Shown piece after piece: positions 18,056 through 28,141 of a DNA stretch of 64,000 bases. The DNA is taken from positions 496,001-560,000 of the forward strand of contig CAXXIH010000001.1 of NCBI GenBank assembly GCA_963663365.2, read 5' to 3'. The stretch comes from G963663365 sp963663365. Its GTDB lineage: Bacteria; Hinthialibacterota; Hinthialibacteria; Hinthialibacterales; G963663365. Every line of letters begins with the position of its first letter. Positions within the stretch are counted from its first letter, which is position 1. The translations under genes and the position numbers were made by a program. The notes below the pieces were generated by a model. It worked only from the letters and a program-made list of their open reading frames with translations, did not search any database and was not told where the DNA came from.

Positions 18056-19452
18056 TGCCAATGAAAACAAGATTAAAAACTTACATTGCCGGGACATTGT
18101 TGTTTTTATGTTTCACTCTTTTTGTTTCCGGAGCGGAAGATATGCAAAAGGAATCGGCGAAGGAACGCGATGCCAGAATGGAATGGTGGCGGGATGCGCG
18201 GTTTGGCATGTTCATTCATTGGGGGCTCTATAGTGTTGTCGCGGGGGATTGGAAAGGAACGCCGATACGCGGATTAAGTTCTTGGACTCTTAATGAAATT
18301 AAAGTACCGCTTGAGGAGTACACGCCTCTAATCGAGCAGTTCAACCCTGTACAATTTGATGCCCGGGAATGGGTGCGTTTGGCAAAAACGGCGGGAATCA
18401 AATATATCGTCATCACAACCAAGCACCACGAAGGTTTCTGTCTCTTCGATTCCACCTATACCGATTTCGATGTGATGTCATCACCCTTCCGGCGCGATAT
18501 CATGAAAGAACTTGTTGAGGCTTGCCGTGCGGAAGGTATTCGGATCGGTTGGTATTATTCGATTTTGGATTGGCATCATCCCGACTATTTACCCCGGCGT
18601 CCGGGAGACACGCGCCCGGAAGATGGTGCGGATTTTGAGCGTTGTGTGGAGTACCTCCATAGCCAGGTTCGTGAACTTCTAACGAATTATGGTCTCATCG
18701 ATGTAATGTGGTTCGATGGCGAATGGGATAAGACGTGGACTCACCGTCATGGTTTGGAAATGTACTCATTGGTGCGCGGCTTGCAGCCACAGATTTTGGT
18801 CAATAACCGGGTTGACAAAGGGCGTGTGGGTATGGCCGGTATGACCAAAGAGGGAGGTTTTGCCGGAGATTTCGGTACCCCGGAACAAGAAATGCCTGCC
18901 ACAGGTTTGCCCGGTGTGGATTGGGAAACCTGCATGACCATGAACGATACTTGGGGGTACAAGGCCAACGATACGAAGTGGAAGTCCGCGGATGAGTTGA
19001 TTCGTATGTTGGTCGATTGCGCCAGCAAAGGCGGTAATTTTCTCTTGAATGTCGGGCCGACAGCTTTGGGGGAAATTCCCGAGGCCAGTATCGAGCGGCT
19101 GAAGGCCATTGGAGAATGGATGCAGGTTAATCATGAATCGATTTATGGGACCTCGGCAAGTCCGTTTGAGTCTTTACCTTGGGGGCGATGCACACAAAAA
19201 CGAACCGGCAAAGAAACCACGCGGCTTTATCTGCATGTATTCGAACAGCCCACTGATGGTCAGTTAATTGTCCCGGGACTGACCAATCAAACAACAAAAG
19301 CGTACTTGTTGGCTGATGCTCGGAAGAAATCTTTGCCCATAACGCGGGAAAAAGAAAAAATCGTGATCACATTACCGTCCGGTGTTACAAAATCTCCTGA
19401 CTGCGTTGTAGTCATGGATATCGAAGGTGTTCCGCAGGTCAAAACAGAATAA
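18055..19452 (+). CDS. Alpha-L-fucosidase, GH29 (exported)
   Basis: A 465-residue GH29 enzyme, exported (signal about 1-27, ends VSGA). The family signatures are complete: FGMFIHWGLYS, TTKHHEGFCLFDS, GWYYSILDWHHP, and the nucleophile Asp221 in MWFDGEW; NFLLNVGP closes the barrel. The C-terminal beta domain follows. GH29 enzymes release alpha-L-fucose from glycans by a retaining mechanism. The start overlaps the previous stop as TGATG, implying translational coupling with the beta-helix/propeller gene; ATG 18061 is an alternative. It shares family but not close sequence with the GH29 at 36871-38187. Confidence 0.93.
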   Translation: MPMKTRLKTYIAGTLLFLCFTLFVSGAEDMQKESAKERDARMEWWRDARFGMFIHWGLYSVVAGDWKGTPIRGLSSWTLNEIKVPLEEYTPLIEQFNPVQFDAREWVRLAKTAGIKYIVITTKHHEGFCLFDSTYTDFDVMSSPFRRDIMKELVEACRAEGIRIGWYYSILDWHHPDYLPRRPGDTRPEDGADFERCVEYLHSQVRELLTNYGLIDVMWFDGEWDKTWTHRHGLEMYSLVRGLQPQILVNNRVDKGRVGMAGMTKEGGFAGDFGTPEQEMPATGLPGVDWETCMTMNDTWGYKANDTKWKSADELIRMLVDCASKGGNFLLNVGPTALGEIPEASIERLKAIGEWMQVNHESIYGTSASPFESLPWGRCTQKRTGKETTRLYLHVFEQPTDGQLIVPGLTNQTTKAYLLADARKKSLPITREKEKIVITLPSGVTKSPDCVVVMDIEGVPQVKTE

Positions 19453-19679
19453 TCGGTGATCTCGGTGATCCGGGTGCGATTTGGCTGCATCATCCTGCCA
19501 GTGTCGGTGGGGGATTGCTAAATTATAAAAAGGTTTTTGTTAGAATGTCTTAAGGCAGAAGCGAGATTGGGGGCTGCATGTTTGTTGGGATTCTCATATG
19601 CAGTTCATAACCTGAATGCCGTTATACCGTTGATACAAACAAATGGTGGGCGGCGTGTCGACTACATAAGGCGGCGATT
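19453..19679. other. Intergenic region before malQ
   Basis: This 227-base gap holds no gene. It is A/T-rich around 19515-19550 and ends with AAGGCGG, the ribosome-binding site of malQ. A promoter is likely here because the preceding gene run ends, but I see no convincing -35/-10 pair or terminator hairpin. Confidence 0.4.
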
Positions 19680-21218
19680 ATGAGATTTCCACGAACCAGC
19701 GGAGTCCTTCTTCATCCGACATCTTTTCCCGGACGCTATGGTATCGGAGAATTGAACGATGAGGCGTATCGGTTTATTGATTTTCTTTCGGATGCCAAAC
19801 AGAGCCTTTGGCAGGTACTGCCGTTAGGTCCAACCGGTTATGGCGATTCACCGTACCAATGCTTCTCCGCTTTCGCAGGCAATCCATTGCTTATTAATAC
19901 GGATAAGTTAGTTGATGACGGCGTTTTGCATCCGGACGATCTTAACGATACCCCCGATTTTCCCAAAGAAACAGTCGATTATGGATGGGTTATTTGGTTT
20001 AAATCACAGAAACTTCGCTTGGCACACGAGCGCTTTCGTGAAGGCGCATCGGAATTGCACGATGCCTTTGATCAGTACTGTCAAGAAAACGACTGGTGGT
20101 TGGATGATTATGCTTTCTATGCCGCGCTAAAAGATGCCCATGAAGGCAAAGTCTGGACAATGTGGGAAGAGGGCGCCGCGCATCGGCATCCGGAAGCGCT
20201 TGAACGTTGGCGAAACGATTTGGAAAAGGAAATACAAGCCTATAAGTTTTGGCAATTTCTCTTTGAACGGGATTGGCGAAACCTCAAGTCCTATTGCGGA
20301 GAACGGGGAATCAAGATCGTTGGAGATATCCCCATCTATGTAGCCCACGATAGCGCCGATGTCTGGGCGCATCGGGAATTATTCCATTTAAACGAAAATG
20401 GCGATCCGACCGTTGTCGCCGGTGTTCCACCCGATTATTTCAGCAAAACCGGCCAACTTTGGGGAAATCCGATTTACCGATGGGACTATTTGGCGGACTC
20501 TGGCTATCGGTGGTGGTTGGACCGTTTCCGCCGGATACTTACTCAGGTTGATGTGGTGCGCTTGGATCACTTCCGGGGATTCGAGGCCTATTGGGAAGTG
20601 CCGGGCGGTGAAGATACAGCGGTGAATGGACGCTGGATTCAGGGGCCCGGTGCCGCCCTTTTCGATACGCTGCATTATGTGTTCGGCGAGCTTCCGATCA
20701 TTGCCGAGAATCTTGGGTTGATTACACCTGAGGTTGAAGCTCTGCGTATGCGTTTCTCATTCCCGGGAATGGCCATATCGCAGTTCGCATTCGGCTCGGA
20801 TACAAAGAATCCTTATCTTCCCCATAATTTCACGGACAATATCGTGGCCTATTCAGGCACGCACGATAACGATACGACTGTCGGGTGGTGGAACGATACG
20901 GCCAGCGGAAGCAGCACGCGTTCGAAAACGCAGATTAAGAAAGAACGTGAGTTTGTGAAGAAGTACCTCAATACCGATGGCTCTGATATCGCTTGGGATG
21001 TCATACGTGCCTTGATGGTTTCTGTTGCCGATACGGTTATTTTCCCGCTCCAGGATATTCTTTCTTTGGGAGGCGAAGCGCGTATGAATCAACCCGGCCG
21101 CCCCAGCGGGAATTGGCAATGGCGTTATACACAGACGCCTTTGCCTAAAGATGCCATAAAGCGGCTTCGTGAAATGACCGAGATTTATGGCCGGAGTCCG
21201 GAACAAGAAGCCGAGTAG
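19680..21218 (+). CDS. malQ: 4-alpha-glucanotransferase (amylomaltase), GH77
   Basis: A 512-residue cytoplasmic amylomaltase of normal length. It has the family start SGVLLHPTSFPGRYGIGEL, the nucleophile Asp296 in RLDHFRG, the acid/base Glu343 in IIAENLG, the transition-state Asp396 in GTHDND, and the C-terminal NQPGRPSGNWQWR motif. It transfers alpha-1,4-glucan segments between maltooligosaccharides, serving glycogen or maltodextrin turnover. It is the only clear cytoplasmic glucan enzyme in the window, flanked by exported glycan-active genes, so it may be transcribed on its own. AAGGCGG precedes the ATG. Confidence 0.97.
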   Translation: MRFPRTSGVLLHPTSFPGRYGIGELNDEAYRFIDFLSDAKQSLWQVLPLGPTGYGDSPYQCFSAFAGNPLLINTDKLVDDGVLHPDDLNDTPDFPKETVDYGWVIWFKSQKLRLAHERFREGASELHDAFDQYCQENDWWLDDYAFYAALKDAHEGKVWTMWEEGAAHRHPEALERWRNDLEKEIQAYKFWQFLFERDWRNLKSYCGERGIKIVGDIPIYVAHDSADVWAHRELFHLNENGDPTVVAGVPPDYFSKTGQLWGNPIYRWDYLADSGYRWWLDRFRRILTQVDVVRLDHFRGFEAYWEVPGGEDTAVNGRWIQGPGAALFDTLHYVFGELPIIAENLGLITPEVEALRMRFSFPGMAISQFAFGSDTKNPYLPHNFTDNIVAYSGTHDNDTTVGWWNDTASGSSTRSKTQIKKEREFVKKYLNTDGSDIAWDVIRALMVSVADTVIFPLQDILSLGGEARMNQPGRPSGNWQWRYTQTPLPKDAIKRLREMTEIYGRSPEQEAE

Positions 21219-21316
21219 CGTTTACCACTACAACGCTGTTGCCAAAAGCCTATTCCGCTCATAGAGTGTCTGCACATGAAACATTTGAGTTTACGAGCGA
21301 CGCTGAGGTATTGGCT

Positions 21317-23281
21317 ATGATCCGGTTCGGTTGTTGTATTGCCGCATTGTTTAGTTGTATTTGTTTGATTTCCACTCAAGGATACTGTGTTGACAGTACG
21401 GTTGTGGGCGATTTCTACATTGAACCTCCCACGCTGCTTTGTGCGGGCTTTGAGTGGAAGATTGAGGGGGACGATAACCGAAACGCGACTGTGACAATTC
21501 AATATAAACAGGCTGGGGAATCCGCATGGAAAGAGGGGCTGCCTTTGCTGCGCCTTCAGCATGAAAAGACCGTTTTCCCTAAGCTGGATGTCGATTATAC
21601 CGCTCCCAATATGTTTGCCGGCAGCATTTTTGATTTGGAGCCGGGAACAACTTACGACTGCCGTCTTACAATGAGCGATCCCGATGGTGTTGAGGGAGAG
21701 GCCGTCAAGAACGTACAAGTTACGACACGCACAGTCCCGCAAACCTATACCGGGGGGCGCGTTTTGCATGTCTATCCCTCAGGGTACAAAGGTGAGAAAG
21801 AAGAGCCGAACTATCCCGACCTTTTAGAGGCCTATTATGGAAAAGGACAGGGGTATTGGGGGCCGGCCCAGGTTGAACCGGGAGATACAATTTTAGTTCA
21901 TGCGGGTCTTTATCGCGCAGATTATAAAGGGTATTCGAGCAACCTGAATCTTGACTTCTACGGCCAGTATGTTCTCTCCAAAAGCGGTACACCCGATAAA
22001 CCGATTACGATCAGATCTGCCGGTGATGGTCCGGTTGTGTTTGATGGCGATGGATGTTCGCGCTTATTCGATGTCACTTCCGCGGATTACACGCGTTTTG
22101 AAGATATCACCATAATCAATGCGGATATCGGTATTTATGCCGGTTTACGTCATGTTATTGGGTGTGACGGTCTGGTTGTGCGCAATTGTGTTCTCGATCA
22201 AGTCGGTGTAGGGATCATGGCGCAGTATGTCGGCTCAAAGAACTTCTACATTGCTGACAATGTCATTTTGGGACGGGACAACCGTTATCGTTTGCATGGC
22301 TGGACAGGCGATTGGCTCCAATATGGCCTTCCTTCGGAATTGAGATCGTTTATCGGTATCGATATCAATGGGCAGGGGCACGCCGTCTGCCATAATTATG
22401 TGGCCTATTTCCATGACGGTATCGATGTTACGCAGCAAGGAGCGCCCGAGTCCGATGATCCTTCCATGAAAGCCGCTTCTATCGATTTTTACAACAACGA
22501 TATCTTTCTCATGGCCGACGATTCCTTTGAAGCGGACTGCGGCGTGCATAATATCCGGCTATTTCGAAACCGGTGTGTTAATGCCGCGCATCATGGTTTA
22601 AGCGGCCAGCCGATTTATGGCGGTCCCGCCTATTTTATCCGCAATTTTGTTTACCATGTGCCTTTTGGAAACGCGATGAAATTAAGTATTTTTCCATCAG
22701 GCGTGCTTGTGTATCACAATACTTTTATCGCCGATTGGTCAAGCCCGCCTTATTCCAATGTGCATTTAAGGAACAATTTATTCTTGGATACAGATACACC
22801 CGGACGCCCGATTTTGGCGGGGACGACATATACCGAATACACAACTCTGGATTACGACGGCTATCGCTATAACCGTAACTCGGAAAAGCAATTCAGCTGG
22901 CGCTCACCGGCGGAGGGTGTTTTGCGGGACTATGAACTTAAAGAAACCCAAGGTGGTTCGTTTGATACTTTAGGGGCGTTTGCCAAAGAAACCGGACAAG
23001 AGCAACATGGCGTTGTCGTTGATTTCGACATATTTGAAAACGTCAAGAAACCGGTCGTGGACGATCAAGGCCGGATATATGCATCCGAAGGTTTGGATTA
23101 TCGTCTGAAACCGGGCAGCGTTGCTGTCGATGCCGGATGTCCTCTGCCTAATATAAACGATGGTTTTCGTGGAAAAGCGCCGGATCTTGGTGCATTGGAA
23201 TGTGGGGATGAAATGCCCCACTATGGCCCGCGCACCATCAAGGCTCCGGTTTATTTGCCGGGATATGCTTCGCAAGAATAA
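21317..23281 (+). CDS. Exported right-handed beta-helix protein with FnIII-like domain
   Basis: A 654-residue exported protein (signal about 1-24, MIRFGCCIAALFSCI). Residues 30-140 look like a fibronectin III-like sandwich (EWKIEGDDNRNATVTIQYK, IFDLEPGTTYDCRL). Residues 155-600 form a parallel beta-helix beginning GDTILVHAGLYRAD, with regular strands (YVLSKSGTPDKPITIR, FEDITIINADIGIYA, LVVRNCVLDQVGVGIMA, FYIADNVILGRD). The end carries SVAVDAGCPLPN and PDLGALECG, typical of such surface proteins. ATG 21317 has GAGG eight bases upstream; the open frame extends to 21239 without a site. Likely a polysaccharide lyase or binding protein; no catalytic residues can be named. Confidence 0.8.
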   Translation: MIRFGCCIAALFSCICLISTQGYCVDSTVVGDFYIEPPTLLCAGFEWKIEGDDNRNATVTIQYKQAGESAWKEGLPLLRLQHEKTVFPKLDVDYTAPNMFAGSIFDLEPGTTYDCRLTMSDPDGVEGEAVKNVQVTTRTVPQTYTGGRVLHVYPSGYKGEKEEPNYPDLLEAYYGKGQGYWGPAQVEPGDTILVHAGLYRADYKGYSSNLNLDFYGQYVLSKSGTPDKPITIRSAGDGPVVFDGDGCSRLFDVTSADYTRFEDITIINADIGIYAGLRHVIGCDGLVVRNCVLDQVGVGIMAQYVGSKNFYIADNVILGRDNRYRLHGWTGDWLQYGLPSELRSFIGIDINGQGHAVCHNYVAYFHDGIDVTQQGAPESDDPSMKAASIDFYNNDIFLMADDSFEADCGVHNIRLFRNRCVNAAHHGLSGQPIYGGPAYFIRNFVYHVPFGNAMKLSIFPSGVLVYHNTFIADWSSPPYSNVHLRNNLFLDTDTPGRPILAGTTYTEYTTLDYDGYRYNRNSEKQFSWRSPAEGVLRDYELKETQGGSFDTLGAFAKETGQEQHGVVVDFDIFENVKKPVVDDQGRIYASEGLDYRLKPGSVAVDAGCPLPNINDGFRGKAPDLGALECGDEMPHYGPRTIKAPVYLPGYASQE

Positions 23282-23296
23282 GCTGGACGCTTTTGT

Positions 23297-24355
23297 TTAT
23301 GCCTCGACTGTCCATGTGTCGTGCCCGGCGAGTAAGGATTGAATATCTCCTTTGCCGTGCATTTCGATGGCGGTCTCAACCTGTTGATTGACCAGGTCAT
23401 CGTAGGTTGGACGGTTAACCGACCGCAAAACGCCGATAGGCTCGGGGAACTCCGGATGCTTCAATCGGGCCAAAAGAAAAGCTGTTGACTCGCGTGCTTG
23501 CTCATCGTGGACGAGTAGGTCGTCTTGAGTGATGCCGTTTTCGCCGATTTTTACAACTTCGATTTCGTTGTGTTCATTCATCCGCAAGCCCTTGTCCAAG
23601 TCCTTACCGAAAATCATCGGTTCGCCATGGACCAGCTCGATCACGTTATCTGCGCGGAGTTTGGCGTTTTGAGCGTATTCGAATGCACCGTCATTAAAGA
23701 TATTGCAATTTTGATAAATCTCGACAAATGCCGAACCGTGGTGTTTGGCTACACGGTCTAAAACGGTTGCGAGATGTTTGGGGTGCATATCCACACCACG
23801 TGCCACAAAGGTCGATTCGGCGGCCAGGGCTAACGCCAAAGGATCGATAGGATAGTCGAGTGATCCCATTGGCGATGACTTGGTTTTTTTATTCTGCTCC
23901 GATGTCGGAGAGTATTGGCCTTTGGTCAAACCATAGATGCGGTTATTGATAAGCAAAATCTTTAAATTCATATTTCGGCGGAGAGCGTGAACGGTATGAT
24001 TCCCGCCGATAGATAATCCGTCGCCGTCGCCCGTAATTACCCAGGTCTCCATGTCGGGCCGGGTAATGACAAAACCGGTGGCCACCGCCAGCGCGCGTCC
24101 GTGAATGGAGTGAATACCATAGGTATTCATGTAATAGGGAAACCGGCTGGAGCAACCGATACCGCTGATAAAACAATATTTCTCCGGTGGGCGTGTACCC
24201 GAAGCCAAAACCTTTTTGACTGTATTGAGAATTGCATAGTCGCCGCATCCCGGGCACCAACGTATATCTTGGCTGCTGGCAAAGTCCGCGGGTTTATAGG
24301 CTGTCTTGGATTCTATTGTAGACGATTCGATCTCTTTCACCGTTGCAGATGGCAT
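23297..24355 (-). CDS. korB: 2-oxoacid:ferredoxin oxidoreductase, beta subunit
   Basis: A 352-residue thiamine-diphosphate subunit. It has WC34-P-G-C37-GDY near the start (iron-sulfur ligand region), SGIGCSSRFPYY, the TPP/Mg motif GDGDGLSIGGNH (about 110-121) with NNRIYGLTKGQYSPT, and TFVARG. Together with the alpha subunit next door it oxidises a 2-oxoacid to acyl-CoA, CO2 and reduced ferredoxin, linking the reductive or oxidative TCA branch to electron carriers. A 2-oxoglutarate preference is inferred from overall resemblance to KorB; pyruvate or branched-chain oxoacids are possible. AAGGAT precedes the ATG. It is 25 bases downstream of korA. Confidence 0.93.
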   Translation of the reverse strand: MPSATVKEIESSTIESKTAYKPADFASSQDIRWCPGCGDYAILNTVKKVLASGTRPPEKYCFISGIGCSSRFPYYMNTYGIHSIHGRALAVATGFVITRPDMETWVITGDGDGLSIGGNHTVHALRRNMNLKILLINNRIYGLTKGQYSPTSEQNKKTKSSPMGSLDYPIDPLALALAAESTFVARGVDMHPKHLATVLDRVAKHHGSAFVEIYQNCNIFNDGAFEYAQNAKLRADNVIELVHGEPMIFGKDLDKGLRMNEHNEIEVVKIGENGITQDDLLVHDEQARESTAFLLARLKHPEFPEPIGVLRSVNRPTYDDLVNQQVETAIEMHGKGDIQSLLAGHDTWTVEA

Positions 24356-24380
24356 AATCTATCCTTTATGAAACTCGGTT

Positions 24381-26246
24381 TTATGCAACGAGTTCTTTGT
24401 CTCGCAAAACTTCTTTAACTTGCTCTTCGATCTTCTCAATCATGAACGGGCGTCCGCTGACACGGCTAAAGGTTTGAGCATCCACCAAATAGCGGGCGCG
24501 TAGAATTTGGGTCAATTGTCCCCGGTTGAGTTCCGGAACGAGAATCTTTTTGAACTTCTTGAGAATTTCTCCGAGATTCCGGGGCAGGGGATTGAGCCAG
24601 CGCAAATGAAGCAGGCTTACGTCATAGTTTTGTTCGCGCAGCCTATTGACCGCGGCGAATGTCGATCCAAATGTGCTGCCCCAACTAACCAATAAAAGTT
24701 CGCCTCCACCTTCTGAACCTACAACTTCAGCGGGCTCTATAAATTGGGCAATCTTATTAATTTTTTCCTCGCGTATTTCAATCATGCGGTGATGGTTGTC
24801 GGGATCGTAACTCACGGCCCCTGTGCCATCCTGTTTTTCCAGTCCACCGACGCGATGTTGTAATCCCGGCGTGCCCGGAAGAGCCCAGGGGCGGACCAGG
24901 TTTTCATCCCGCGCATACGGACGAAAATCCCCATCGCTGCTTTGAGGATGATGAATAGGAATCTCTTCGATACTGCTCACATCCGGAATGCGCCACGGTT
25001 CGGCGCCGGTCGCCAAATAAGCATCCGTCAGCAGGATCACGGGAGTCATATGCTGCATCGCGATTCTGCAGGCCTCAAATGCCGCCTGGAAACAATCTCC
25101 CGGAGATTTTGCGGCGATAATCGGCACCGGGCTTTCTCCGTTGCGGCTATACATCGCTTGCAGAAGATCGGTTTGTTCCGTTTTGGTTGGTAGTCCTGTT
25201 GAAGGTCCGCCACGCTGCACATCAATAACCACAATCGGCAACTCGGTCATGACCGCCAGGTTGATAGCTTCGGTTTTCAGCGCCAGACCCGGCCCTGAAG
25301 TTCCTGTCACAGCCAAACCGCCGCCATAGGCCGAACCGATACAAGAGGTCACCGCCGCGATTTCATCTTCCGCTTGAAACGTACGGACATCGAAATTCTT
25401 GTGTTTTGCAAGTTCGTGGAGGATGTCCGATGCCGGTGTGATGGGGTAACCGGCATAAAAGAGCGGTTTGCCGCTCTTATGCGATGCAGTAATCAGCCCC
25501 AATGCCAAAGCGTGGTTACCGCTTAAATTGCGGTATGTTCCCGGCGGGATTTTTGCCTTGGGGACACTATAATTATATTTGAACAACTCTGCCGTTTCAC
25601 CATAATACCAACCGGCTTTAAGAGCCCGTTCATTGGCTTTGCGCAGTGTTTCATTCTTCGCAAATTTGCTTTCAATAAATCGCAAAATCGGATCGAGATT
25701 GCGATTGTAAAGCCACATAACTACGCCGAGAGCATAGAAGTTTTTGCATCGTGCCGCCTCTTTGCCTTTGAGTCCGAATTCCTCGACGGCCGTGGTTGTC
25801 ACTTTAGTAATCGGAATTTGGTGTACCGTATAATCCTCGAGACTTCCGTCTTCCAAGGGATTCGATTCATACCCCGCCAGTTTGAGATTCCCCGCTTCAA
25901 ATCCATCGGAATTGGCAATGATAATGCCGCCGTCAATGAGGTCGGGGAGATTGACCTTTAAGGCCGCCGCATTCATTACCAGAAGCGCATTCAAGCGGTC
26001 GCCCGGTGTGTGGATATCGTACGAACTGAATTGGATTTGATAGCCTGAGACACCGTATGTTGTCCCGGCTGGCGCCCGAATTTCAGCCGGAAACTCCGGC
26101 ATAACACTGATATCGTTGCCTAACAGGGCCGATGCCCCCGAAAACTGTTCGCCAATCAGCTGCATCCCATCTCCGGAGTCGCCGGCAAAACGAATGGTGA
26201 TGCATTCGACTTCATGGGATGGCCGCGATGATTTACTGGTATCCAT
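24381..26246 (-). CDS. korA: 2-oxoacid:ferredoxin oxidoreductase, fused gamma-alpha subunit
   Basis: A 621-residue subunit in which the gamma domain (about 12-205: ITIRFAGDSGDGMQL, PEFPAEIRAPAGT) is fused ahead of the alpha domain (about 225-560: FYAGYPITPASDILHELA, EDEIAAVTSCIGSAYGG, TGTSGPGLALKTEAI, QRGGPSTGLPTKTEQTDL), ending with a transketolase C-like region (LLVSWGSTFGS, VPELNRGQL). This fused form is usual in KorA of many anaerobes and PVC/FCB bacteria. It acts with KorB. ATG 26246 is preceded by AAGGGA; an in-frame TTG six bases earlier is better spaced from that site and may be the real start. Confidence 0.93.
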   Translation of the reverse strand: MDTSKSSRPSHEVECITIRFAGDSGDGMQLIGEQFSGASALLGNDISVMPEFPAEIRAPAGTTYGVSGYQIQFSSYDIHTPGDRLNALLVMNAAALKVNLPDLIDGGIIIANSDGFEAGNLKLAGYESNPLEDGSLEDYTVHQIPITKVTTTAVEEFGLKGKEAARCKNFYALGVVMWLYNRNLDPILRFIESKFAKNETLRKANERALKAGWYYGETAELFKYNYSVPKAKIPPGTYRNLSGNHALALGLITASHKSGKPLFYAGYPITPASDILHELAKHKNFDVRTFQAEDEIAAVTSCIGSAYGGGLAVTGTSGPGLALKTEAINLAVMTELPIVVIDVQRGGPSTGLPTKTEQTDLLQAMYSRNGESPVPIIAAKSPGDCFQAAFEACRIAMQHMTPVILLTDAYLATGAEPWRIPDVSSIEEIPIHHPQSSDGDFRPYARDENLVRPWALPGTPGLQHRVGGLEKQDGTGAVSYDPDNHHRMIEIREEKINKIAQFIEPAEVVGSEGGGELLLVSWGSTFGSTFAAVNRLREQNYDVSLLHLRWLNPLPRNLGEILKKFKKILVPELNRGQLTQILRARYLVDAQTFSRVSGRPFMIEKIEEQVKEVLRDKELVA

Positions 26247-26252
26247 ATTCAA

Positions 26253-26782
26253 AACTTTCCCTTAAGCCGGTTCTGTACTGGTATTCGGCTTTAATCTTTC
26301 GGTGGTGTTTTGTTGATTGCGGCATCGATTTGGGCCGCTGAGAGAGCCTATCCAGTCCCCGGTTGAACTTTAATAGTGGCAGGCACTTATGTCCTCTCCA
26401 GAGTCATGGTGTTGAATGAATTGGGTCCTCTCGCGTTAGGGAGCGGATTATAGCCAGAATGAAATCGGCAAGCAGGATTGCCCCGCATGTGTTGTCACCT
26501 CTGGTCATTTTTTTGCAGGGGGGAGAGCAAGGTCAAATTAGAGGATTAAATCTAAAGGTGTGTTTACAGTTTTGTGGATGATCCCAATTTCAGTGAAATA
26601 ATTCTCAATTCGCACATTTATAAGGACGAAAGGCCCTGCATGGCCGATATCCCCATTTATTCGATGTGCTAAACTGGCAGCCGTTAAAATGCAGGGGTTC
26701 TTTGCTGTGTATCTTTGCCGTAAAGTGGAATCCCTAGATAAATGTAAGTTTCAGTCGTCCCTTTAAGAAAGGAAACGGTTTG
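26253..26782. other. Divergent intergenic region, korA / Gfo-Idh-MocA
   Basis: About 530 bases with no supportable gene, between the divergent korA and oxidoreductase genes, so both promoters should lie here. The one structure I see is an 8-bp perfect inverted repeat, CCCTGCAT at 26634-26641 and ATGCAGGG at 26689-26696, about 90 bases upstream of the oxidoreductase start. A run of T's and G's near 26508-26524 is also notable. No terminator or clean promoter pair was found. Confidence 0.45.
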
Positions 26783-28087
26783 ATGATTGATAAAAATAAG
26801 TCTAACCGCCGCAGTTTTTTGAAAGGCGTTGCAGCCACGGGGGCGGTCATGGCCGCGCCATCCATTGTGCCCGCGTCTGCGTTAGGTGCAGATGGCTTTG
26901 TGGCTCCGAGCAACCGGATTGTAATGGGCTGTATAGGTGTTGGATCGCAAGGCACCAGCAATATGAATGGATTCCTTGGGAAAAAGGATGCCCACATAAT
27001 TGCCGTTTGTGATGTTGATAAAGAACACCTGGACAATGCCAAAGGCCGTGTTGATGAAGCGTACGACAATAAGGACTGCGCCACCTACCACGATTTTAGG
27101 GACATAATCGGGCGGGGTGATTTAGATGCAATTTCTCTTGCTGTTCCCGATCAATGGCATGCCATTCCGGCGATTGCCGCCGCCAGCGCCGGTTTGGATA
27201 TCTATGGTGAGAAACCTCTCTCCCGCTCAATTCGTGAGAGCCGCGCAATCTGCAATGCGGTTCAGAAGAATGCGCGCGTCTGGCAGACAGGAAGCTGGCA
27301 ACGCTCAAAATCCAATTTCCGCCAAGCGGCCGAACTGGTACGAAATGGCCGAATTGGCCGTGTGCATTCAGTTGAAGTCGGCTTGCCGGAAGGCCGGGGA
27401 TGCGATCCGCAGCCCCTTAAGCCGGTTCCCGAAGGATTAGATTGGGATTTCTGGCTCGGACCGGCCCCATGGCGTCCATACTGCGATTTCGGCGACCGCA
27501 AATGTCACTGGAATTGGCGGTGGATCATGGATTATTCCGGCGGACAGTTAACCGACTGGGCTGGGCACCATATCGATATCGCCCACTGGGGACTCGGCTA
27601 TGACCGGACCGGACCTGTGGAAGTCTACGGCAAAGGAGAATATCCACAGGAAGGATTATGGAATGCCCCCACGTCTTATCGGTTCTATTGCACCTATGCC
27701 AGCGGTGTAAAAATGACGGTCTATAGCGGCGGCCGGAGCGGCACCAAGTGGATTGGCGACGAAGGCTGGGTCTGGGTTGACCGGGGTGGCCGGCTTGAAT
27801 CCAACAATGAATCGTTGCTGAAACCTGATGCGATTGGCCCGGGCGATATCCGGCTTTATAAGAGCGACGATCACCATCAGAATTTCTTGGATTGTGTGAA
27901 AAGCCGTTTAGAAACGATCACTCCTGTCGAAACGGCCTGTCGTTCAATCTCGGTCGGGCATTTGGGTGAAATCGCCATGCTGACGGGCCGGAAGATCAAA
28001 TGGGATCCCGTAAGAGAAGAGATCATCGGTGATCCTGGTGCCAGCGCGTTGTTGGGCCGTTCATACCGAAAACCTTGGATTCTATAA
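26783..28087 (+). CDS. Tat-exported Gfo/Idh/MocA family oxidoreductase
   Basis: A 434-residue dehydrogenase of a second subgroup. It has a twin-arginine signal (SNRRSFLKG, cleavage near residue 36), the dinucleotide-binding turn GVGSQG at 52-57, the EKP motif at 143-145, and the C-terminal signature GGQLTDWAGHHIDIAHWGL followed by EGWVWVDRGG. Members of this subgroup are very abundant in Planctomycetota-like genomes; their substrates are mostly unassigned sugars or glycosides. ATG 26783 follows AAAGGAA; an in-frame TTG sits just before. Its partner at 28873-30210 shares the same subgroup features. Confidence 0.9.
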   Translation: MIDKNKSNRRSFLKGVAATGAVMAAPSIVPASALGADGFVAPSNRIVMGCIGVGSQGTSNMNGFLGKKDAHIIAVCDVDKEHLDNAKGRVDEAYDNKDCATYHDFRDIIGRGDLDAISLAVPDQWHAIPAIAAASAGLDIYGEKPLSRSIRESRAICNAVQKNARVWQTGSWQRSKSNFRQAAELVRNGRIGRVHSVEVGLPEGRGCDPQPLKPVPEGLDWDFWLGPAPWRPYCDFGDRKCHWNWRWIMDYSGGQLTDWAGHHIDIAHWGLGYDRTGPVEVYGKGEYPQEGLWNAPTSYRFYCTYASGVKMTVYSGGRSGTKWIGDEGWVWVDRGGRLESNNESLLKPDAIGPGDIRLYKSDDHHQNFLDCVKSRLETITPVETACRSISVGHLGEIAMLTGRKIKWDPVREEIIGDPGASALLGRSYRKPWIL

Positions 28088-28141
28088 ATTCGGATATAAA
28101 AATCAGTCGAGGCGAACAGACGTTTCAAAATGAGGAAGACG

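Noticed and set aside
21239..21316. Upstream extension of the second beta-helix protein to TTG 21239
   Set aside because: The extension has no ribosome-binding site and would place a charged 26-residue stretch before an otherwise normal signal peptide.
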